From: Endothia cerciana
Taxonomy: Eukaryota; Ascomycota; Sordariomycetes; Diaporthales; Cryphonectriaceae
Direction: 5' to 3'
Length of the DNA: 14,114 bases
NCBI GenBank assembly: GCA_026119935.1
Contig: JALRMH010000009.1
Coordinates: 969,435-983,548 of the forward strand
Shown here: piece after piece, positions 7,506 through 14,114 of the stretch
How the letters are laid out: every line of letters starts with the position of its first letter
How positions within the stretch are numbered: position 1 is the first letter of the stretch
Made by a program: the position numbers and the translations under genes
Notes under the pieces: model-generated
What the model saw: the letters and a program-made list of their open reading frames with translations, nothing else
Database searches by the model: none
What the model was told of the DNA's origin: nothing

Positions 7506-8650
7506 GTCAAGTGCTATAAACTATATTACGCTTTATAATCAATCCTTAATCTCTTTAAATAGTAGTAGAGGATACTAGTTTTTCTTAATGATGTCGTTAA
7601 GCTGTCTATAGTCTATACAAAGCCTAAGCTTTCTATTTTTCTTTAGTATGAATAGAATTAGGTATCCTGCTAGTGATTAAGATAGTCTGATATATCCTCT
7701 CTTAAGGTTCTTGTTGAGATACTCTTTAAGTGCCTTTAACCTTGCTTCGTCGAGTCTATAGATAGAGAAGAACTATAGCTGAGTTCCTTTCTTAAGTAGT
7801 ATTTTGTAATTATATAGGCTGTGTTCTAGAAGTCCTATATCTAACTTGCTTTAGAATAGCTTTATAAATTCGTAGTACTCTTACAGTATTCTAGCGAATA
7901 ATAGTGTTAGTCTGTCGTTTTCTATTTCTGCTATCTGAAGAAATAGTAGATACTGCTAAGCGTTACTGTCTGAGGATAGTTCTTTCTTTCTATATTTCTT
8001 GTTAATATCTAGAGGCCTTAGTTATAGAATTTCCTTATAATTCTAGAGTCTGCATTTCTGTTATCGCTCTGAGTTAGGCCGAGTGTCTCTAAGCCTGCAG
8101 GTACTTGTTGTTATGCTAACCTGCTGATGCCCTAGCACTATTTTAGGTTTATCGCTGCTAGATTCTTCTCTATAAGCTATCAGCCCTGCTGATTTAGAGG
8201 TATTCGTGAGTTCGTTTAAGGCTTCTTCTCTTAAGTACTTCTTAGTGACTGAACTCAATCCTTCGCCTTTGATTGCAACCTTCTCTATAGGTATAGCTTG
8301 TTCTTAAGAGATCTAGCTAGTAGTCTAATCAATTTAAGGATTATACTCCTTAAGCTAAGGAAGTTCTATAATTAGTTTATAATATATTATATCTATAATA
8401 TCTAATATAATAAAGGTTATATATCTTTAAATTAAGACAGGTAGATAATCAGTCTCTTTATTAATTACACTTTAGTTATATATAACTAGTTATCTTTCTA
8501 TAGTACTGAGTTAATAAGGTTTTTCCTTCTAATACTATTATAGTTATACCTTATTAATAATTACTAGTAAAATGAAGTTTCCTTAAGCGCTACTATCTAA
8601 TAGTATGCTATATCTTTTTTTGCTAATATAAGCATTTAATTTTATATATA
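7506..8650 (-). pseudogene. pol: pol fragment of element B: protease and N-terminal RT (degraded)
   Basis: The protease site D-S-S-A is encoded at 8597-8586, with the same Gly-to-Ser change as element A. The protease end motif is near 8355. A stretch without stops at 8258-8061 is the linker between protease and RT in the same frame. It is a real pol fragment, but it has no ATG and is not a separate gene. RT reads from about 7890 and stops at 7506, just after the codon for its first catalytic Asp. The rest was lost by deletion. Confidence 0.85.
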
Positions 8651-9466
8651 TATAGTTTTATTCTGTAGTATATAGAGACCTTTAGGCTCTAATCATCTAT
8701 AATCTTATTATAAGTAATTCTTTCTTCTTAGAGATTTCTTTACTTTATAAGCTGCTTTCTAAGCTAGCTTTCTAGCCTGCTATTAACTATGCTTGCATCG
8801 TTTCTTATCGTCTTAGTATTTATACTAGTTTCGAACTTTATTATAAATATAGATAGTATAGTTAGTTATTTTATACTACTACTATCTGACTTTCTTATTA
8901 ATGCATTCTCTAGAGTAGTTATCTAGTAATCTAATATATATATTGTTGTGCTTTCTATTAAAGACTTCTCTGAATTATAAATAGGGTTCTTTAACCGCTT
9001 AGATAACCTAGCCTTGCTCTCTAATTAGGAACTACTTGTGTTTTACCTTTTCAGTAAAGTGTATCCTGTAATTATAGTATATATATAAAATCTATACAAG
9101 CTTATAGTAGTTTCTGTAGATTAGGCTGATTCTAGAGTCTTCTAGCTATTCAGCATTAATATTCTAGATAGATACTATAGTAAAGAGGTCTCTGAGATTG
9201 AGTCTGTATACTATATACTTAATTTTCGATTTTAAAGTGATCTATCCTTAGTCTGAGTCTTAATTATAAGTTTCTTTCTCATTTGTAATATCCTCACCTT
9301 CTATCTTAAAAGTAATAAGTTCTAGCAATTCGTTTAGTTATCTATCCTAAAGGGTTTCTTCCTTTATAGTTTCTATAACTACTTAGGATAGAAAGCGTTC
9401 TTTATAGTAGGCTATCAAGCATAGTCTTAGATCTTTATCTCTAAGTTCTTGAATATTCTTTTCGAG

Positions 9467-9634
9467 TTCCTTTTCAAAGGTGCTAGAATAGTCTGAATTG
9501 TTATTATCTAAGACTATATTATAAATTAGGCTCTTTCTACCTATTATTAGTTCCTTTTCAAAGGTGCTAGAATAATCTGAATTGTTATTATCTAAGACTA
9601 TATTATAAATTAAGCTCTTTCTACCTATTATTAG
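9467..9634. repeat. 84-bp tandem duplication in gag of element B
   Basis: The two units, 9467-9550 and 9551-9634, begin TTCCTTTTCAAAGGTGC. They differ at two positions, both G in the first and A in the second. Element A has a single copy of the part lying inside the window. The length is a multiple of three, so the frame is kept. Confidence 0.9.
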
Positions 9635-9871
9635 TTATCGTGTCTTCTTAAGTGCTTTAGAGAACTATTCTAAGCCTTCTTTTACTAAGAGGTGTATTAA
9701 GCATTTATTATTAAAGAAGAACATCTAGTTAAAGCATCTATAGTTGCTGATAAGGTCTGACACTTACTTTAATAAGATATTATTATTTAGATAATTAAGT
9801 TTCTATTATTAAAGGATATTCACCTATTATCCTTCTTAGACTAGTTGCTATTATAGCTTTTTAAGTTGTTT

Positions 9872-9913
9872 ATATTTTCTTACAAAATGCTTATGCCTTC
9901 TGCAATTAAAGCA
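9872..9913 (-). other. CCHC zinc knuckle of Gag, one Cys lost
   Basis: The codons give C-F-N-C-R-R-H-K-H-F-V-R-K-Y, which fits C-x2-C-x4-H-x4-C apart from the final Tyr (TAT from TGT). Such knuckles bind the element's RNA for packaging (family knowledge). Confidence 0.85.
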
Positions 9914-10913
9914 TTTTACACTACTATTTAGTCTTTTTATAAATTAATAGTTTACTATATTTAATTTTATTAATTTAGTATAAGTACTTCTGCTCTATAC
10001 TATACTCTAGCGCTAGGTTCTATTCTAATCCTTTAGTTAGAACTTCCTATTAGTACTAGGCTATAAGCGCTATATTAATTAGCTTCCTCTCTTCTTAGAT
10101 CTCTTTATCTGTTATTTATAGAGATAGTTATTAATCCTAATAGCTATATTTGCAAATATTATAAAATCCTCTAGCTAATCTTGCTTAGAGATTTTATCCT
10201 TAACTTCGTCCTTAAGCCTTTTATAATAATATTTTATAAAGTTCTTATCTTCTTATAGAAGTCATGCTGCAAGTTGTTTAAACTTAACTATATAGGCTGA
10301 TGCTGATTTAGTTTGCTTGAGGTCTATCAACTATTAGGCTATCGTGCGTTCCTTATTAAGGTCACCGAAGGTTTCCTTAAGGACTTTCTCAAAGCCTGCG
10401 AAGGAGTCGAATATTTCCTTAGTGCTTTTAGCGTGTGCGTTAGGGTTGTCAGCGTGTTCTAGGTGGTTGCGAAGAGAAGGTTTATACTAGATAAGGGCGT
10501 CCTTCTTAAAGTAAGTTCCAGCAAGGATAACTTTCTCAGGTTCTGCAGTGAACTAAGAGGTATTATATAAGAAGTAAGCCTTATAGTAAGTAAAGTATCC
10601 TTAGAGGAGCTTCTAAGTGCTATTATATATAGCTGACTTATCTATCTTATAGCCTTTATTATTATTAATAATAGTAGGGGCTTAAGTGCTATGCTGAATC
10701 TAAGCTTGCTAAGCCTGAATAATATCTTCCTGCTATTATTAGTGCAGCTGAAGTTATTCGATGTGCTGAGTGAGCTAGATTATTTGTTAAACTAGTTCTT
10801 CTAAGGTTAGCTGTACGCTATACAAGGACGAAGAAGGGGTTCTTAGAGCTATTATATTTCTATATTACTCAAAGGGTTAATACTGAACTGTTCTTAAATA
10901 AGAGTTATTAAAA

Positions 10914-11392
10914 TGTAATAAGCACTATAGTAATCTAGAGATTCTTTAAATACTAATTAGGTTTATGCTAATAAGAGCGGTGTCAAAGTAAAAAGCCTTG
11001 AAGATAGAAATACAACTAGGGTCTATATACAAGTATTTACTATCTTTAGAGCTATTAGAGTATAGGGTAATCTGATATTTAGATTAACAATTAAAGAACT
11101 ATATATAAAATCTATCTACTTAGTAGTAACAACTATAGTTATATATTCTGTTCTTTAGTATAGATAAGTTGGATAGCAATATATTTAAGCTATCCGGATA
11201 TCTTTAGATAGCTGATATCCTGAGCTATTTATTTTGACTAGTTGAATCTGATAACTTTAACCCTGGGTTATATAATTATAGTTTGTGTCCTTCTGAGGAC
11301 AAGTGTTAAATCTTTTGCCCTGAGAGGTCTACTCTGAGTAGTCCTGTTGCTGCACCTGTTATCGTGACCTGTATGTTAGATAGGCTATAACA
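10914..11392 (-). repeat. 5' LTR of element B
   Basis: A 479-bp LTR with TG...CA ends. It keeps the hairpin block (about 11090-11155), a variable palindromic segment with GGATAGC/GCTATCC and GGATATC words (about 11170-11225), and the TATA/telomere-like block near 11265. Gag begins 62 bases inside. The sequence right after the LTR on the minus strand (10913 downward) is AT-rich; I could not match it to a tRNA primer site. Confidence 0.9.
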
Positions 11393-11762
11393 ACAGGCTT
11401 TGAATACAGAAACGTAACTAAAGTCTGATTACAAGTATTCACTGCCTTTAGAGCTTTTAAGTATATAGTGTACTTAGAACTTAGATTAACAACTAAAGAG
11501 CTATATATAAGATCTATTTAACAGTAGTAATAACTATAGTTATATATCTAACTCTTTAGTAAGGCTTATCTTAACTATATGCTGATTCTTTATAGTTGTT
11601 CTTAGAATATATTAACTATACAGATAGTCAATATAGTTGTTCTGTAACCTTAATCCTAGATTATATAAGCTTGTTATTAGATGTTAGATCTAGCATCTAT
11701 CTTCTTAAGTCTACTATTCTGTAGTCTGTTTCTGTAACCTGTATGTTAGATAGGCTATAACA
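11393..11762 (-). repeat. LTR of element C, right part of the split LTR
   Basis: It resumes at ACAGG where the fragment at 7016-7072 stopped and continues to ...GGCTATAACA at 11762, immediately before the polypurine complement (11763-11775). With the left fragment it gives one nearly full LTR. Its variable segment (about 11575-11655) has its own AT-rich inverted words, unlike those of other copies. Confidence 0.9.
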
Positions 11763-11824
11763 TCATCTCCTTTCTATCGATTATTATCTCTAATGATCTT
11801 CTATAAGTATCCTAGCAGTCCTTT

Positions 11825-12430
11825 ATGTCGAACAGGACTAAAAATTCTCGTATTCGAAAACCTTCTTCTGTCTACTCTAAAAGTACAGTGGATCAGGACC
11901 TTCTTATTGCTCGGATTCTTGAGAATTTTGTTGAGATGCCTTTCTGTTCTTTTTGCGAGGGCTGTAGTCTCGAGTCTTGTCGGGCTTCTTCGAGTGACTC
12001 TTCCTGCTGCGTCGAATACGTCAAACTTAGTCGTTCGAAGTGTGACGTCTTAGGTCTGTCTCCTGAGGAGCTTCGCAACATCGCTACTCAGCATCGAAAG
12101 CTGGAGGACGAGATCGAGGAGATAGAGACCAAGCTCCTACGACTTCGTTAACAGAAAAGAATGTAGTCTGAGAAGATGAAGAAGGCTCTTCATCGTAGTA
12201 TTTCTCGTATAGAGAAGTTAGATCGGATTAAAGCAGAGGAGTGTGCTGCTAGATAAAGAGTTTCTGAACTATTAAAGCCTTTCTTTAAAGTCCTTTCTGA
12301 GTAGGCAGTTAATTAAGATTCTTTGTTAAATCTAGCTGTAATAGATTAGCTTAGTTCGTAGTCTAATAGGTTAAGAAATATAGCTAGTCCTGCCTCTAAT
12401 AATAAAAAGTCTGCTAGTGTTTTTAATAGT
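11825..12430 (+). pseudogene. Antisense ORF of element C: Zn2Cys6-like motif plus coiled coil, first 108 codons open
   Basis: ATG at 11825, open to TAA at 12149-12151. Homology to the element A copy continues past this stop with further stops, so the original protein was longer. Residues 38-39 are Met-Pro, then Cys at 41, 44, 52, 62 and 73, with Tyr at 65 where copy A has Cys. Residues 80-108 (L, I and L spaced with E/K) look like a coiled coil. Compared with copy A the first 108 codons align without gaps. Several conserved residues use different codons (Val75, Leu76, Ser79, Arg84, Leu93, Ile97, Glu98), which suggests the protein was under selection before decay. The sequence is clearly less AT-rich than the regions around it. 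Overlapping open frames at 11793-12053 (+) and 12081-11893 (-) are shadows. I do not recognise a named family. Confidence 0.7.
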
Positions 12431-13445
12431 ATTAGTTAAGTAATTAGCTATAGTAGGCTAAGTTCTGAGTTAATTTTTAAGAATTCTTACTTGCTAAGTA
12501 ACTTTTCTATTTAATAAAGTATTTTTATATTATATTTATTTTTTAATGCTTAAAGATTTATTCTACTTTATATTCTAGTTTATTATTTTCGATTTTAATA
12601 GTATTATTTGTTAGAGTTTTTTATATTATTGGTTCGAGTAATAAAATATAGAATACTAAGTGTATTTTTATTTTATAAAGTAATGTAAGTTTATAGTTGA
12701 CTAGCGAGATTTATTATAAAATTTTAAATAGTTTTAGTTTATCTCCTTTTTATAAAATTAGTCCTTTAACCTTTTTAGAGTTTGTATATTATATTATTTG
12801 TTTTTAGATAAATTTGAGTTCTATTTATAATTCCTCTTAGATTTTCTTAATTTTTTATTTCTTTTATTTGCTGCTTTTGCATTTAAGCCTAGCAGAGTTT
12901 TATAATATATTATAAAGTTATACTTATAAAGTATATAAAACAGTAATTTCTTTATTATACTTATATATAAGAGGTAATAAGTTAACTTAGTTATTTTGTT
13001 TTTAATTAATATAGTATTAAAAGTATTATTCGACGATTTGATTTATTCTCTCTGTTTGTTTATTTATTTATAGATGAAATGCTATAGATATTTTATATTA
13101 TATTTTAAAATTTCTTATTAAAGAGATTTAAAATTTCGAATTAAACTTTCTATCTCTGTTAGAGATTACTTCTTTTAGCATGCTGTAGTTAATAATAATT
13201 ATTTTAAAGAATATATATATAATTTCTTCTGCTAAACTGCTTTTTTTATAAAAGAGAAAGTAAATATACTTGCTTAGTCTATAAATTACTACTAAAATAT
13301 TATTATACTGCACTTTAATTAAAGGTTTTTATAAAAGAGGTAGCTTGATAATAAAGTTTGAGCTAATTAATTATTAAACAGCTATAAATACTAGTAAAAG
13401 TTGCAGTAGTCTGTAAAGTTTATATCTCTCTGCTTTATTCTTTTT
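12430..13445 (-). pseudogene. pol: pol remnant of element C: integrase and chromodomain (degraded)
   Basis: It aligns to element A from about 3800 to 4900. The stretch 13313-13128 is open and holds the integrase core around the second catalytic Asp (S-N-R-D-R-K-F, where element A has S-D-R-D-R-K-F, so this Asp is now Asn). A remnant of the TDGQTER region follows near 13060, then the C-terminal part and a chromodomain remnant (from about 12590). Two short deletions relative to element A lie near 12970 and near 12735 (about 60 bases). It is among the most AT-rich parts of the window. Confidence 0.85.
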
Positions 13446-13448
13446 ATA

Positions 13449-13910
13449 TATAATAAGCACTGCAGTAATCTAAAGATTTTTAAATATATAAAGAATTTAT
13501 ACTAGCAAGAACAGTGCAAGTACAGGCTTTAAATACAAAAACATAATTAAAGTTTAAATATAAGTATTTATTACTTTTAAAGCTATTAAAGTATAGTATA
13601 ATCTAATATTTAAATTAATAACTAAAGAATACTATAAAATCTATCTGATAATAAGAAACGTCTTTTCTTATATAACTTGTTTTTTTAGTTTTCTGTTAAT
13701 ACTATTTGCTAAATCAGTTAGATTAGTGCATTAAGCTAACTAATCCGGATTATTATAAATCAGTAGCTAATTCCAACTAATCTAATAACCTTAACTTTGA
13801 GTTATATAAGTACAGGTTTAGATATTAGGTTCTATTTTGCTTAATCCTTTAAGTCTACTTTATTCTTTATAGCTTATTTCTGTAACCTGTATATTAAATA
13901 AGTTATAATA
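13449..13910 (-). repeat. LTR between element C and the next copy
   Basis: A 462-bp LTR. Both ends have changed by transitions: TA for TG at the start, and TAATA for TAACA at the end. The variable segment (about 13700-13790) has GTTAGATTAGT and ACTAATC type inverted words not found in the other copies. Pol of element C abuts it within a few bases, showing that its 5' internal half was deleted up to the LTR. Confidence 0.85.
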
Positions 13911-14015
13911 TTATCTTTAAAGATCTTCTATAAGTATTCTTTAGTTATTTTAATAAGGAATTGTGCCTTCCTAATTCAAGATATTAAATAGAATCAACAA
14001 AGTTTGTTCTATTTG
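13911..14015 (+). pseudogene. Leader and first codons of another antisense ORF (copy E)
   Basis: It carries the degraded polypurine complement, the shared GATCTTCTATAAGT leader motif, and an antisense-ORF start at 13981 with ATA for ATG. Eleven or so codons follow before the unrelated repeat interrupts at 14016. It is too short to say more. Confidence 0.6.
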
Positions 14016-14114
14016 TGTCAGTAAAGCCTGTAGATCCGAATCACATAAGTCAGCTTGTTGAGTGCCCCCAGCCAAAAGCCTGTATTGCGATGTAATAGCT
14101 AACACTTAAAGTCT
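14016..14114. repeat. Unrelated repeat, copy 2, cut by window end
   Basis: 99 bases matching 7289-7387 in the same direction, with six transitions and no gap. It interrupts the antisense ORF of copy E. This copy is less changed at CpA sites than copy 1 at most of the differing positions. Confidence 0.85.

Larger units (their letters stand above)
8640..10852 (-). pseudogene. gag: gag of element B with CCHC knuckle and long C-terminal extension (degraded)
   Basis: The reading starts at 10852, 62 bases after the 5' LTR, with ATA in place of ATG. The capsid-like part is readable around 10470-10200. The zinc knuckle lies at 9913-9872: C-x2-C-x4-H-x4-Y, with the last Cys changed to Tyr. The same frame continues for roughly 400 codons to near the protease, so Gag would be about 700 residues, long for Ty3/gypsy. 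The protease is in the -1 frame, as in element A. An 84-bp tandem duplication at 9467-9634 keeps the frame. Stops are frequent, so nothing functional is made. Confidence 0.8.
7073..11392 (-). mobile_element. Element B: gypsy chromovirus with both LTRs, internally deleted, inside an LTR
   Basis: It has TG...CA ends and is flanked by ACAGG at 7068-7072 and 11393-11397, the two halves of a split LTR of the same family. Gag-pol reads on the minus strand: 5' LTR 11392-10914, gag from 10852, protease and RT to 7506. The rest of RT, RNase H, integrase, chromodomain, antisense ORF, polypurine tract and most of the 3' LTR are gone; an unrelated repeat (7289-~7485) stands there instead. Total length is 4320 bp. 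Confidence 0.9.
11393..13910 (-). mobile_element. Element C: gypsy chromovirus remnant between two LTRs
   Basis: The minus-sense order is LTR 13910-13449, then pol from mid-integrase (13445) to the chromodomain (~12430), antisense ORF (plus strand from 11825), polypurine tract and LTR (11762 down to 11393, rest at 7072-7016). Gag, protease, RT and RNase H are missing. The LTR at 13449-13910 is also followed by the antisense-ORF start of another element, so the two share an LTR. Confidence 0.8.

Noticed and set aside
8061..8258. 65-codon minus-strand frame as a separate small gene.
   Set aside because: It begins at TTG, is in the protease frame and matches pol of element A at 1200-1390, so it is part of pol.
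11793..12081. Frames at 11793-12053 (+) and 12081-11893 (-).
   Set aside because: Alternative-frame readings of the antisense ORF at 11825, without conservation in copy A.

Overview
The window looks like one AT-rich, gene-poor block from a filamentous ascomycete (Pezizomycotina). I see no host gene, tRNA or rRNA. Nearly all of it is one family of Ty3/gypsy chromovirus LTR retrotransposons, nested and broken. The copies carry the mark of repeat-induced point mutation (RIP): TpA is in excess, TAG/TAA stand where Trp or Gln codons are expected, and paired copies differ almost only by C-to-T and G-to-A. Host and family are inferred from these patterns; no search was run.

Layout, with strand meaning the gag-pol sense. 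Element A (+): Gag C-terminal part (1-~830), then protease, reverse transcriptase, RNase H, integrase and chromodomain (~785-~4900), a convergent antisense ORF (5619 back to ~4900), a polypurine tract (5698-5710) and a truncated 3' LTR (5711-~6100). A foreign solo LTR (2645-3151, target duplication ATACG) splits its RNase H. Next comes an inverted LTR remnant (~6101-6756), itself split by a second solo LTR (6215-6659, duplication CCTAG), and a broken antisense ORF (6757-~7024). Element B (-), 7073-11392, has both LTRs and the duplication ACAGG. It keeps gag and part of pol but has lost everything from mid-RT to the antisense ORF. It sits inside an LTR (~7016-7072 plus 11398-11762) belonging to element C (-). 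C has its antisense ORF (11825-~12430), a remnant of integrase and chromodomain (13445-~12430) and a second LTR (13449-13910). That LTR is followed by the start of yet another antisense ORF (13911-14015). An unrelated repeat occurs at 7289-~7485 and again at 14016-14114, cut by the window end.

The most interesting feature is the antisense ORF between pol and the 3' LTR. Two diverged copies align without gaps over about 108 codons. Together they show six cysteines spaced like a fungal Zn(II)2Cys6 cluster, followed by a predicted coiled coil. The element therefore seems to have carried an accessory regulator-like protein read against gag-pol. No copy here appears able to move: catalytic residues and start codons are mutated and stops are frequent.
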